NCBI GenBank assembly: GCA_036267155.1 | Contig: DATAWP010000004.1 | Span: 1 to 64,000 of the forward strand | DNA: 64,000 nucleotides | Reading direction: 5' to 3' | Source of the DNA: PALSA-1353 sp036267155 | GTDB lineage: Bacteria > Planctomycetota > Phycisphaerae > Tepidisphaerales > Tepidisphaeraceae | Shown here: positions 39,762 to 48,262 of the stretch, one piece after another | How the letters are laid out: every line of letters starts with the position of its first letter | Position numbering within the stretch: the stretch's first letter is position 1 | Notes under the pieces: model-generated | What the model saw: the letters and a program-made list of their open reading frames with translations, nothing else | What the model was told of the DNA's origin: nothing | The model's database searches: none | Translations under genes and position numbers: made by a program

Positions 39762-40976
39762 ATGGCCACTTTCGCCTATTCCGCTCGTGATCATACCGGT
39801 TCGGCCATCAGCGGCACGCTTGTGGCCGAGTCCGTAGAACGTGCAGGGCAGATGATCCGGGCCGAGGGGAAATATCCGACCTCCATCAGCCCGGCCGGCG
39901 TTTCCACCGAAGCGGGTCCATTCCGCCCCGGCGGATCACCCATGTCGCGCAAAGACCTCATTCATGTTGCCACGCAGTTGGCGATCATGATCGACACCGG
40001 CGTGACCCTCAGCGATGCGCTCGATTGCATCGCCGCCCAGGCCGAGAAGCCTAACGTGAAGAGAATCATTCAGGACATCTGCCAGGAAGTTCAGGCCGGC
40101 GTCGATTTCAGCACCGCCCTGCAGCGCCATCCCCGCGCTTTTCCACGGTTGTTCGTGTCGCTGATCTCCGCCAGCGAAAAAAGCGGAATGATGGCCAAGC
40201 TGCTTCAGCGCGCCACCAGCTATTTGCGCGATGAGCACGACACCATTCGCCGGGTTCGCGGCGCGCTCACGTATCCCGCCATCATGTTCGGATTCGCGAT
40301 CGGCACCACAACATTCCTGCTGGCATTCGTGTTGCCGAAATTCACGGCCATCTACGCATCCAAAAAGGCCGCTCTCCCCGTGCCCACAAAAATTCTGATG
40401 GTGATCAGCTCCTTCATCTGCGCCCAATGGCTGCTGATTCTCATGGTCCTGGGTACGACGATCTTCGCGTTCGTTCTGATCCTTCGCACCCGGCCCGGCG
40501 CGCGGGCGTTCCACTACATCCAGCTCAATGTACCGCTCTTTGGCGCCCTGTTCCGCAAGGTTTATCTGTCGCGCGGGCTGCGGCTCGTCGGCACCATGGC
40601 CGGCGCCGGCGTCAGCCTTGTCGATTGCGTCAAAACCGCTCACGATCTGACCGCCAATTCCTATTTCAAGGATCTCTGGGACGAAGTTTCCCAGGAGATT
40701 CAGGCGGGAAAGCAGTTCTCCGAGCCGCTGTTCCGCAACTCGCTCGTGCCCCGTTCGGTTTCCCAGATGCTTCACAGCGCCGAACGCAGCGGCAAGCTGG
40801 CACAGGTCATGGAACAGGTCTCGACCTTCGCCGAGGAGGAACTGAAGCAAACCATCGCTGATCTCACCCGATACATCGAGCCGCTGATGATCGCGATCAT
40901 GGGCGCGATCATCGGTTCCGTCGTCATCGCCCTGATGCTCCCCATCTTCACGATCAGCAAAGTCATCGTGCGCTAA
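39762..40976 (+). CDS. pilC: Type IV pilus inner-membrane platform protein PilC
   Basis: The 404-residue protein has the two homologous GspF domains. The first is marked by RKDLIHVATQLAIMIDTGVT and SGMMAKLLQRATSYLRDEHD, the second by RGLRLVGTMAGAGVSLVDCV and VPRSVSQMLHSAERSGKLAQ. Membrane helices include IMFGFAIGTTTFLLAFVLPK and LMIAIMGAIIGSVVIALMLP. PilC is the rotary platform driven by PilB. No ribosome-binding site is visible before ATG 39762, where the TTCGAAT repeat ends. pilT, which usually completes the set, is absent here. Confidence 0.94.
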   Translation: MATFAYSARDHTGSAISGTLVAESVERAGQMIRAEGKYPTSISPAGVSTEAGPFRPGGSPMSRKDLIHVATQLAIMIDTGVTLSDALDCIAAQAEKPNVKRIIQDICQEVQAGVDFSTALQRHPRAFPRLFVSLISASEKSGMMAKLLQRATSYLRDEHDTIRRVRGALTYPAIMFGFAIGTTTFLLAFVLPKFTAIYASKKAALPVPTKILMVISSFICAQWLLILMVLGTTIFAFVLILRTRPGARAFHYIQLNVPLFGALFRKVYLSRGLRLVGTMAGAGVSLVDCVKTAHDLTANSYFKDLWDEVSQEIQAGKQFSEPLFRNSLVPRSVSQMLHSAERSGKLAQVMEQVSTFAEEELKQTIADLTRYIEPLMIAIMGAIIGSVVIALMLPIFTISKVIVR

Positions 40977-40988
40977 CCTTCCCCAAAG

Positions 40989-41009
40989 CCCCGGGAGGGT
41001 CATCCGGGG
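40989..41009. terminator. Hairpin between the convergent pilC and rnfD-like genes
   Basis: CCCCGG and CCGGGG pair across a nine-base loop in the 40-base convergent gap. No T-run follows on either strand, so this is only a possible bidirectional terminator. Confidence 0.35.
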
Positions 41010-41016
41010 GGCAGGG

Positions 41017-42198
41017 TCACACCAGCGTCCGTGGTTTGATCAGCCGGTCCAGCGTCGGCGTCAGCAGCACGATGATCAGCAGCGCGATATACGGACCCAT
41101 TGATACCGTCGCGTAAAGCTGAAATACCGCCGACAGCAGTCCAAGTCCGATCGCAAAAATCGCGCGTCCTCGCCGCGTAATGGGGCGCAGCCCCGGCGTC
41201 GGAGCCAGATAAAACAACGTCAGCAGCAGAGGCGAAGCGAATATCTCATAATTCACAAACGTCATGGCCGTCGCCCAGCCCAGATAGTGGCCCCGAAACG
41301 CCAGCCAATGCCACTGCGCTCCCAGGTCCGTGATATAAACCGGAACCGGCAGGATCAGCAGCCCCGCCATGGCCGCCAAAGTTCCCAGCAACGGAATTCG
41401 AAAATCGATCAATCCCTGATAGAGCAAAAACAGTCCCCCCGCGATGATTGCCAGGGCGCTGGCGTTGCCGATCGCGGCGCTTTGGCCGGCGATGATCAGG
41501 TTTTCCAGCGGCGGCATCTGGTCGCGGATCAGCATCTGCATTGTCACCGACGCCCGCTCGGGGCGCTGCTGCGCCGATGTGTATGCCAGGAGATCGTCCC
41601 CCGCCGGATCGGCGCGCAGCGCATCGAACCCCGACGACGGCGTGCGATCGATCCACGGGCTTCGCTGCGGAATCGCCGCCGCCGGCTCCGCGTCCAGCAA
41701 ATCTCCGGTAAACAACCGATCCGGGCGCAGGATGTACCGCGGGGTCAGCAACTGGTGAAACATCACGAACAGCAGAAGAATCGTCACCACCGAAGGCGGA
41801 ATTCGCTGCGTGCCCAATCCCCCCAGCAGCCAACTCAACAGCGCCAGCGTTATCCCCGCCGCCGGGAGAATCGGCCAGACGATCCGGCCATTCACCGGCG
41901 CCGTTGTGAAAAGATGCGCCGGCAGCATCAGCGACACCATGATCGCCAGCCATAGACAGTGCCACATCCGCACCTGTCGTCCGTGCCAACCGACTTGCTG
42001 CAAGATGGCCATGGCTCCCAGCGCGCTGCCGACGACCGTCGCCGTCGTTCCCACCGCGCGCCACCCGAAGATCACGAACCCCGCCGCCAACGGGAACAGC
42101 GTCGCCAGAATCAGCAGCGTCAGGAAAGTTCCCACTCGAATCCCGCTGTGCAGCGGCGACGGACGGGGAAGAACGCGAAGCCCGGCGGCATCGGACAT
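41017..42198 (-). CDS. rnfD: RnfD/NqrB-like integral membrane protein
   Basis: This 393-residue protein has about ten membrane helices and the RnfD/NqrB stretch AAIGNASALAIIAGGLFLLY followed by QGLIDFRIPLLGTLAAMAGL and FVNYEIFASPLLLTLFYLAP. RnfD carries a covalent FMN in ion-pumping ferredoxin:NAD oxidoreductase. The usual flavin-attachment SGAT motif is not obvious; the nearest Thr is in ERASVTMQMLIRD, so flavinylation is doubtful. An RnfC-like gene lies 235 bases upstream on the same strand. The other Rnf subunits are not in the window. Confidence 0.75.
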   Translation of the reverse strand: MSDAAGLRVLPRPSPLHSGIRVGTFLTLLILATLFPLAAGFVIFGWRAVGTTATVVGSALGAMAILQQVGWHGRQVRMWHCLWLAIMVSLMLPAHLFTTAPVNGRIVWPILPAAGITLALLSWLLGGLGTQRIPPSVVTILLLFVMFHQLLTPRYILRPDRLFTGDLLDAEPAAAIPQRSPWIDRTPSSGFDALRADPAGDDLLAYTSAQQRPERASVTMQMLIRDQMPPLENLIIAGQSAAIGNASALAIIAGGLFLLYQGLIDFRIPLLGTLAAMAGLLILPVPVYITDLGAQWHWLAFRGHYLGWATAMTFVNYEIFASPLLLTLFYLAPTPGLRPITRRGRAIFAIGLGLLSAVFQLYATVSMGPYIALLIIVLLTPTLDRLIKPRTLV

Positions 42199-42248
42199 GG
42201 ACTAAGAGTAACTGAGGAAATCGGAAATCAGAAATCCGCAGGCAAGTG

Positions 42249-42431
42249 ACAAGTTGCAAGTGCAAGTTGGATGTAGCGCATGATTTGGGTGCACGTTACC
42301 TTTTAGCCGGCCCGCTTGCGGGCCGCGTTGACGAGAAATTGATCAGCCGCCGCAAAACGCGGCCCGCAAGCGGGCCGGCTAAAAATGATTGATGCCTACC
42401 CAATCGAGCGTTACGCCCACTTGCAACTTGT
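42249..42431. repeat. Nested inverted repeats between the rnfC-like and rnfD-like genes
   Basis: The inner arms, 42301-42329 and 42356-42384, are 29-base perfect complements built from AGCCGGCCCGCTTGCGGGCC, each arm being itself partly palindromic. The outer 14-base arms, ACAAGTTGCAAGTG at 42249 and its complement at 42418, enclose them. The structure would fold into a long hairpin in the transcript linking the two genes. Confidence 0.85.
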
Positions 42432-42433
42432 AC

Positions 42434-43777
42434 TCATGCCCACTTTCGAATTTCCCGTATCGCTTCGAGCAGCGGCAATTGCGACGGACAGACGTGCGAG
42501 CAAAGGCCGCATTCAATGCACGCCCCAATTCCGGCCCGGTCCGCGAGTCTGGCGTCGTTTCGCTGCGCCGCGTCCAGCACCGAGGCCGGATGCACCAGCG
42601 TCGGGCACGCCTCGGCGCACCAGGCGCAGCGGATGCACGGTTCGGGAATCACCACCCGCTGAGGGCCGGTCGCATGGATCGTCAATTCTCCGCCGCCGAT
42701 GACCGCGTCGGTCCTGAGCCGCCGATCGCGAAGCAGATCACCGCCCCGAACGATCAGCCCTTCCCCGCCAATCGAAAGCGGATCGAGTACCTCTCGCAGC
42801 GGGGTGCCGACGGCCACATCAAGATAGTGCGACCGTCGCCGCGGATAGTCGTGGATGGCGACCAGACTGCTCAACATCGCCGTCCCCAGCGCCGCTTGCC
42901 CAACCGCCCGCGCCGTTGCCGCGTCCACCATCAGTACGCCCCGCGTGGTGGGCAGATGTCCGGGCCGTAGCCGCCGCCGGGTCAGGCTGTAAACCATCAG
43001 CGTCGGATCCGACTGCGGATAATCGTTGGCCATCTCGACCAACTCGAGCTTCGCCGCCCGCGCCGCCGCCCGCCATGGCCCGGCCCACGCCGGATTCGCA
43101 TCCTCCTCCACCGCCAGAACGGCCCGGCCGGCGCCGGTCATTCTCGCCAACAGGGCGGTTCCCTCCGCGACTCGTTCATTGAACCGCGCCGCGATCGCGC
43201 CGTTGAGCCGCAGGCTCGCATCCGAATCCAGCGCCGTGCATGCGACCGTGTCGATCGGCCTCGAAACCACCTGGTTCAATTGTCCGATCAGATCGGGACT
43301 GGATTGTCGATCCGCCCACACCCCGGCGCGGCGAAGGCGCTCGATCCAAGCCACCAAGCCCGATGAATCCGCCTGCCGGCCGTCTGAATCCTTGATGTCT
43401 TCCTTGAAATTCCCCGGCCCCGCGCGATCGACCACCAGTTCAACGGCGACGGCCGGGCGGCCGTTGGTCAGCCGGATCGGCCGCACGTGCCCCAGCACTC
43501 CATCCGCCGGCGCGACCGGCAGGTGCGACGACTCGGGGGCGCGATCGACCAAAACCTGCCCCCGATGCACGACCGTGCCCGACGGTGGAGCTTTCGCCTC
43601 CGCCCCCGCGGCGCCCAATGGCACCAGCAGTCGATCCGGCAACGGGACCCTGGAAAACTCCGGCGGCTGGTCGGGCCAGACCGCCATCGCCTTGCTCGAT
43701 TTCGATTCGCGTTCGCCCGGCATGTCCCAGCGCCGATCATCCGTATAAAACTTAAAACCCCGCCAATTGAATCCCAT
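42434..43777 (-). CDS. rnfC: RnfC-like iron-sulfur electron-transfer protein
   Basis: The 447-residue protein ends in two 4Fe-4S motifs, CIRCAWCAEACPTLVHPASV and CIECGLCSHVCPSQLPLLEA, the hallmark of RnfC. The N-terminus has a barrel-sandwich segment (PLPDRLLVPLGAAGAEAKAP, GTVVHRGQVLVDRAP). A middle region could correspond to the NADH/FMN (51-kDa-like) fold but has diverged, and classical glycine-rich nucleotide motifs are weak. It overlaps the TIM-barrel gene by 26 bases. Together with RnfD it might form a reduced membrane electron-transfer unit, which is inference. Confidence 0.82.
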   Translation of the reverse strand: MGFNWRGFKFYTDDRRWDMPGERESKSSKAMAVWPDQPPEFSRVPLPDRLLVPLGAAGAEAKAPPSGTVVHRGQVLVDRAPESSHLPVAPADGVLGHVRPIRLTNGRPAVAVELVVDRAGPGNFKEDIKDSDGRQADSSGLVAWIERLRRAGVWADRQSSPDLIGQLNQVVSRPIDTVACTALDSDASLRLNGAIAARFNERVAEGTALLARMTGAGRAVLAVEEDANPAWAGPWRAAARAAKLELVEMANDYPQSDPTLMVYSLTRRRLRPGHLPTTRGVLMVDAATARAVGQAALGTAMLSSLVAIHDYPRRRSHYLDVAVGTPLREVLDPLSIGGEGLIVRGGDLLRDRRLRTDAVIGGGELTIHATGPQRVVIPEPCIRCAWCAEACPTLVHPASVLDAAQRNDARLADRAGIGACIECGLCSHVCPSQLPLLEAIREIRKWA

Positions 43778-44585
43778 TTTTTTTGCACAGCGCCTTCAGG
43801 GCATCGACCGCCATCTTGAACAGCGCCGGCCCGCTGAATCCGCTGAATTGTTCCGCCGCCTTCAGATGCGGTTCCAGGCTCAAAAAGCCGCTGTAACCGC
43901 TCTTTTTCAGATCCACCAGGATTTCCTCGACGTGCCCATCTCCGTGTCCCGCGGGCACGGCCCGGTCGTCCTTGGCGCTCACGTCCTTGATGTGGATGTG
44001 AACCGTATACGGCTTCAGCGCGGGCCACGCCTCCAGCGGATTCTGCTTCACCTGCACGAAATTCCCGAAATCGAACGCCGCCCTGAATTTCGGCGAATCC
44101 ACGGTCTTGAGAAGATCGAGGCAATCCTTGCCGCTTGCCCCGTAAATCCCCTTCTCGTTTTCATGGATCAGCGCCACGTTGCGATTTTTAATGTAATCAA
44201 CCTTCGCGCGCATCCGGCGAACGACTTCGTCACGGTGTGTGCGGATATCCTTGCCGTCGTCGCCGGGGTAATAGCTGAAAATCCGGATAAAGGGAGCCTC
44301 GAAAAACTCGGCCGAGTCCACCGCGATTTTGAACCGCTCAAAATGCTTTTCCCACGGCTCGGTGATCTTCACCTTTCCGATTGGCGAGCCGATGCTGGCC
44401 ACGCCCATTCCATTGGCTTTTAGTTTGGATTTCACCTCGATTCTGACGGACTTATCAAAATCCAGGACATTTTTCCCATACACGCCGCGCAGTTCGAAAT
44501 GGGTGACGTCGTTTTCCTTGCAGCACTTGATCTGCTCATCCAATTCCGGCGCGATTTCATCGGCAAACCCGCACAATTTCATCAC
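43752..44585 (-). CDS. TIM-barrel sugar-phosphate isomerase/epimerase-like protein
   Basis: This protein of 277 residues (276 from ATG 44582) belongs to the xylose-isomerase-like TIM-barrel superfamily: LCGFADEIAPELDEQIKCC, ASIGSPIGKVKITEPWEKHF, IRIFSYYPGDDGKDIRTHRD, metal ligands in NVALIHENEKGIYG, RAAFDFGNFVQVK, TVHIHIKDVSAKD and FLSLEPHL. Such enzymes epimerise or isomerise sugars with a divalent metal. AAGGAG lies eight bases before GTG 44585. The 26-base overlap with the rnfC-like gene suggests co-expression, although a shared pathway is not evident. Confidence 0.85.
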   Translation of the reverse strand: MMKLCGFADEIAPELDEQIKCCKENDVTHFELRGVYGKNVLDFDKSVRIEVKSKLKANGMGVASIGSPIGKVKITEPWEKHFERFKIAVDSAEFFEAPFIRIFSYYPGDDGKDIRTHRDEVVRRMRAKVDYIKNRNVALIHENEKGIYGASGKDCLDLLKTVDSPKFRAAFDFGNFVQVKQNPLEAWPALKPYTVHIHIKDVSAKDDRAVPAGHGDGHVEEILVDLKKSGYSGFLSLEPHLKAAEQFSGFSGPALFKMAVDALKALCKKNGIQLAGF

Positions 44586-44984
44586 GGTACAAACTCCTTA
44601 AGAAACGCCAGCCAATCGTCGGCGGGAAAACCGGGTGAGTCAAGCCATCGTGTTTCTGGCGCGTGACGAAATCAACAGCGGGTTCAGACGGAAAATGTTG
44701 ATCGGTTGCCAGTTTCGTGCCGGCCGACGGCGTTGGTTCGAATATCACAAGGCGTCGCCGATGCGAGAGCCGCCGGCTGGCCCGTTGAAATTCGCGGCTC
44801 CATTCTGTAGCCCGCAAAGGGGTCGTCGGGCCGTCGTCAGGTCAGTCAGCGGCGGCAGCGAATTTTTATATAAGAGTCGGCGACTTCGGCCGTCACGAAA
44901 GGTGTAACCGATAAAGAATATTCGGCTCTTGCGACCCGTCGTTTCCCTTTTTATCGGCGCGTCTTTAATATCACCATCGCTGAT
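44586..44984. other. Divergent intergenic region, 399 bp, no gene recognised
   Basis: The region separates the TIM-barrel gene (minus) from lysS (plus). The TTTAAT at 44964-44969 is a possible -10 of lysS, 15 bases from its ATG. GAATTTTTATATAAG near 44859 is AT-rich and could hold an upstream promoter. No tRNA-like fold, T-box or strong repeat was recognised, and the short frames here look non-coding. Confidence 0.4.
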
Positions 44985-46469
44985 ATGACGGAGCCAACAA
45001 GCCATTACGAGCAGGAACGCCGCCAGAAACTCGCCAAGCTTCGCGAGTTGGGCATCGATCCCTTTGGCCAGCGCACGGCCGGGATTCAACCGCTGAACCA
45101 GATTAAATCCCTCTACAAACCGGAGATGGGCCACGACGGCGGTCCACAGGTCGTCGGGGCGGGCCGGGTCATGCTCAAACGCGACATGGGCAAGCTCAGC
45201 TTTCTCACCCTGCGAGATGAAACCGGCGATCTGCAAATCGCCTTGGACAAAAAACGCCTCTCCGAAAAGGACTGGCAAGTCCGCGACCTGATCGACCTGA
45301 GCGATCTGTTGGTCGTCACCGGCAAACTGGGCCAGACCAATAAAGGCGAAACCACCATCTGGGCCGATTCCGTTTCGATGGCCGCCAAGGCGCTGCTGCC
45401 TCCTCCGGCCAAGTGGGAGGGCCTCAGCGATGTCGAGCTTCGCTATCGACAGCGCTACGTCGATCTCTGGGCCAATCCCGAGGTCATGCGGATTCTGAAG
45501 CTTCGCATCCGCGTGGTCGATGAAACCCGCCGGTTTCTCACGGCGAAGGGATTCGTCGAAGTGGAAACCCCGATGATGCAGACCCTGGCCGGCGGCGCAG
45601 CCGCCAAGCCATTCGCCACGCATCACAACGCGCTGGATATTCCGCTGTATCTCCGCATCGCCCCGGAACTCTATTTAAAGCGTCTGCTCGTCGGCGGATT
45701 CTCAAAAGTCTTCGAATTGAACCGCAATTTCCGCAATGAAGGCATCAGCCCTCGTCACAATCCCGAATTTACGATGCTGGAAATCTACGAAGCCTTCGGA
45801 AGCTGGGAAACGATGGCGGATTTGATCGAGGAGATGATCACGACGATCGCCCAAAATGTTTTGGGCACGCTGGTCATCGAGCATCCGAACGGGCGAAAAA
45901 TCAGTTTGCAACGTCCGTGGCGGCGCGTGCGGATGGCCGAACTCGTTCACGAACGCACCGGTTGGAAATTTGATAAGCGGCGATTGCAGGAGGCGAATCC
46001 CCAGCTTCTCTCGAATCCCGAGCTGTCCACCGTGCGATCAAAGTTGGAGCAGATTTCCGCAGCCGAGCAACTCTTTCAGGTCTATGAAAAGCTCATCGAA
46101 CACACTCTGATCGATCCGTGTTTCGTGACCCATATTCCATCGGTGACCATCCCGTTGGCCCGCGAAAATAGTGATGACCCCTTTTTCGCCGACGTCTACG
46201 AATTGGCCATCAATGGCGTCGAAATCTCTCCCGGATACAGCGAGCTGAACGATCCTGATATCCAAGCCAAGCATTTCGCCCATCAGGTTGGCGACAAGGA
46301 CGAGCAGCAGAAAGTCGATGAGGATTTTCTGAATGCCTTGCGTTACGGCATGCCGCCGGCGGGGGGGCTGGGGATGGGTGTGGATCGCCTGGTGATGATG
46401 TTAACCGGAGCCGAGAGCATTCGGGACGTGATCTTGTTTCCGCTCATGAAGCCGCAGGAACATAAATGA
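44985..46469 (+). CDS. lysS: Lysyl-tRNA synthetase, class II
   Basis: LysS charges tRNA-Lys. The 494-residue protein has the N-terminal OB-fold anticodon-binding domain (GRVMLKRDMGKLSFLTLRDE) and the class II core: motif 1 in VMRILKLRIRVVDETRRFLT and GFVEVETPMMQTLAGGAAAK, motif 2 NRNFRNEGISPRHNPEFTML, and motif 3 GGLGMGVDRLVMMLTGAESI. Length is normal. It is followed by a perfect 35-base inverted repeat that may terminate its transcript, then by the LolC-like gene. Confidence 0.98.
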   Translation: MTEPTSHYEQERRQKLAKLRELGIDPFGQRTAGIQPLNQIKSLYKPEMGHDGGPQVVGAGRVMLKRDMGKLSFLTLRDETGDLQIALDKKRLSEKDWQVRDLIDLSDLLVVTGKLGQTNKGETTIWADSVSMAAKALLPPPAKWEGLSDVELRYRQRYVDLWANPEVMRILKLRIRVVDETRRFLTAKGFVEVETPMMQTLAGGAAAKPFATHHNALDIPLYLRIAPELYLKRLLVGGFSKVFELNRNFRNEGISPRHNPEFTMLEIYEAFGSWETMADLIEEMITTIAQNVLGTLVIEHPNGRKISLQRPWRRVRMAELVHERTGWKFDKRRLQEANPQLLSNPELSTVRSKLEQISAAEQLFQVYEKLIEHTLIDPCFVTHIPSVTIPLARENSDDPFFADVYELAINGVEISPGYSELNDPDIQAKHFAHQVGDKDEQQKVDEDFLNALRYGMPPAGGLGMGVDRLVMMLTGAESIRDVILFPLMKPQEHK

Positions 46470-46475
46470 GAAGAT

Positions 46476-46568
46476 TTTTTGCCACAGATATAAATCAGAT
46501 GCACACAGATGAAGAAAATCCGAATGTGAATTTATCTGTGTGCATCTGATTTATATCTGTGGCAAAAA
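46476..46568. repeat. Perfect 35-bp inverted repeat (CACAGAT family) after lysS
   Basis: Arms at 46476-46510 and 46534-46568 are exact reverse complements separated by 23 bases. Each arm is built from CACAGAT-type words (GCCACAGATATAAATCAGAT). The element fills most of the 123-base gap between lysS and the next gene and would form a very stable hairpin. Perfect arms imply recent origin or active maintenance. Confidence 0.95.
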
Positions 46569-46592
46569 TTGTATTTCTTCGGTTCAAATTAA

Positions 46593-48257
46593 ATGCCCGC
46601 CATCCAAATCATCCTCTGGTCCATCGTCGCTTTCGCCCCGATTGCCACGATCTTTGCCCTGGTGCGAATCCTCACCGGACCCAGGATCATCTCCAAGCTC
46701 ATGGTCCGCTATCTGATGAAGCGGCGGATCGCCTGGGTTTCGCTCATCGCCGTCATGCTTTGCACGGCCATGGTCCTGATCGTCATCAGCGTCATGGGCG
46801 GTTGGCTGCGCATGTTTCGCGAGACGAATCATGCACTCATCGGCGATTTGATTGTTTATCGGACGTCCCTCGACGGGTTCAGCCATTACCAGGAGATGAT
46901 CGACCAGATCAAAAAAATCCCCGAGGTGAAGGAAGCCACGCCGACGGTTCGCTCCTACGGTTTGGCGGAGATCGGAATCGGCCACACGCAAAGCCCGATC
47001 CGCACCCCCGTCGAAGTCATCGGCTTGGATATCAAGCAGATCGGCCAGGTGAACGGCTTCGTCCGGGCGCTGCATCTTCAGCCCGGAGTATTGCGGGCCA
47101 AAGCCAAGGAATATGCCGATCAAGCCGCCCAAAAGGAGCGGGAGGCTTCGCATACCACCGTTGTTCCGATGGCCGATGATTTGCGGGCCGACGCCGAGGA
47201 TCTCGCCGCCACCGCCAAGTCGTTTCAGGCCAAGGCCGATGCCTTCCCCTCCTGGGTAAAACCGCTTCCCGATGAGGCGTATCTTCGAGGCGGCCTTTCC
47301 AGCTCGAAGAACAACCCGGCAAAGTTCGGCGGGATTGTGGTCGGCTGCGGCGTCATCGGCCTGCGCGGCACCGATCCGATCGAGATCGAATATTTTCACG
47401 CCTGGGTCAAACTCACGCTCCTGAAATTCTCCGGTGATTTTTCCGACGAAGATCTTCAGGACAAAACCTCGACCAATTATTACTGGCTCAGCGATGTCAG
47501 CCACACCGGCGTCTTTCAGGCGGACGAGAATGAGGTCTATCTCCCCTTCGACGTTCTGCAAGACCGGCTCGGCATGGGCGCCAGCACCTACACCAGCGCC
47601 AGCACCGGTCAGGAGGAGACCGAACCCGCCCGATGCAGCGAAATCCTCATCAGCCTGAATCCCGGCGTCGATCCCTATGCGGCCAAGCCGCAAATCTCCG
47701 CCGCCGTCGATGCAGTCATGCAGAAATTCGATTTGTATTACCCCGATCCGGGGCAGCTTCGGGTGGAGACCTGGGATGAAAAGCAGCAGGATTTTCTCAG
47801 CGCCGTCGAGCATGAAAAATCCCTCCTGGTCATCCTGTTTGCCATCATCAGCATCGTCGCGATTTTTCTGATCTTCTGCATCTTCTTCATGATCGTCATG
47901 GAAAAGACCCGGGACATCGGCATTGTGAAAAGCGTCGGCGCCACCAGCTCCAGCATCGCGGCGATCTTCCTGGGCTACGGCCTGAGCATCGGCCTTCTCG
48001 GCGGGGGACTGGGCTTGCTGCTGGCCTATCTGGTCGTTCACAACATCAATCAGCTTCACGCATGGCTGGGAGTGCACTTCCATATCCAGATCTGGAACGC
48101 CAAGACGTATTTGTTCGACACCATCCCCAACACGATGGATGGGCACGATATCGCGGTGATCGTTTCCGTGGCGATTCTCTCATCGGTGCTGGGGGCGTTG
48201 CTCCCGGCCATCCGCGCCGCGAGGATGAATCCGGTGGAAGCGTTACGGTGGGAATAA
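46593..48257 (+). CDS. LolC/LolE-type ABC transporter permease
   Basis: The 554-residue protein has an N-terminal helix and a second near MKRRIAWVSLIAVMLCTAMV, a large extracytoplasmic MacB-like domain (residues about 75-405), and three C-terminal helices of the FtsX fold (LLVILFAIISIVAIFLIFCI, SSSIAAIFLGYGLSIGLLGG, VIVSVAILSSVLGALLPAIR) ending AARMNPVEALRWE. With the LolD ATPase encoded six bases downstream it should extract lipoproteins from the inner membrane for sorting to the outer membrane. It is longer than LolC/E of proteobacteria because of a charged helical insert near 165-215. A single permease implies a homodimer. Confidence 0.85.
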   Translation: MPAIQIILWSIVAFAPIATIFALVRILTGPRIISKLMVRYLMKRRIAWVSLIAVMLCTAMVLIVISVMGGWLRMFRETNHALIGDLIVYRTSLDGFSHYQEMIDQIKKIPEVKEATPTVRSYGLAEIGIGHTQSPIRTPVEVIGLDIKQIGQVNGFVRALHLQPGVLRAKAKEYADQAAQKEREASHTTVVPMADDLRADAEDLAATAKSFQAKADAFPSWVKPLPDEAYLRGGLSSSKNNPAKFGGIVVGCGVIGLRGTDPIEIEYFHAWVKLTLLKFSGDFSDEDLQDKTSTNYYWLSDVSHTGVFQADENEVYLPFDVLQDRLGMGASTYTSASTGQEETEPARCSEILISLNPGVDPYAAKPQISAAVDAVMQKFDLYYPDPGQLRVETWDEKQQDFLSAVEHEKSLLVILFAIISIVAIFLIFCIFFMIVMEKTRDIGIVKSVGATSSSIAAIFLGYGLSIGLLGGGLGLLLAYLVVHNINQLHAWLGVHFHIQIWNAKTYLFDTIPNTMDGHDIAVIVSVAILSSVLGALLPAIRAARMNPVEALRWE

Positions 48258-48262
48258 AACGG

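Noticed and set aside
44690..44765. tRNA-like GGTTCGAAT word upstream of lysS
   Set aside because: No acceptor stem or anticodon arm can be drawn around it.
46584..48146. 520-codon open frame antisense to the LolC/E-like permease
   Set aside because: Shadow of a gene with clear membrane and family features.
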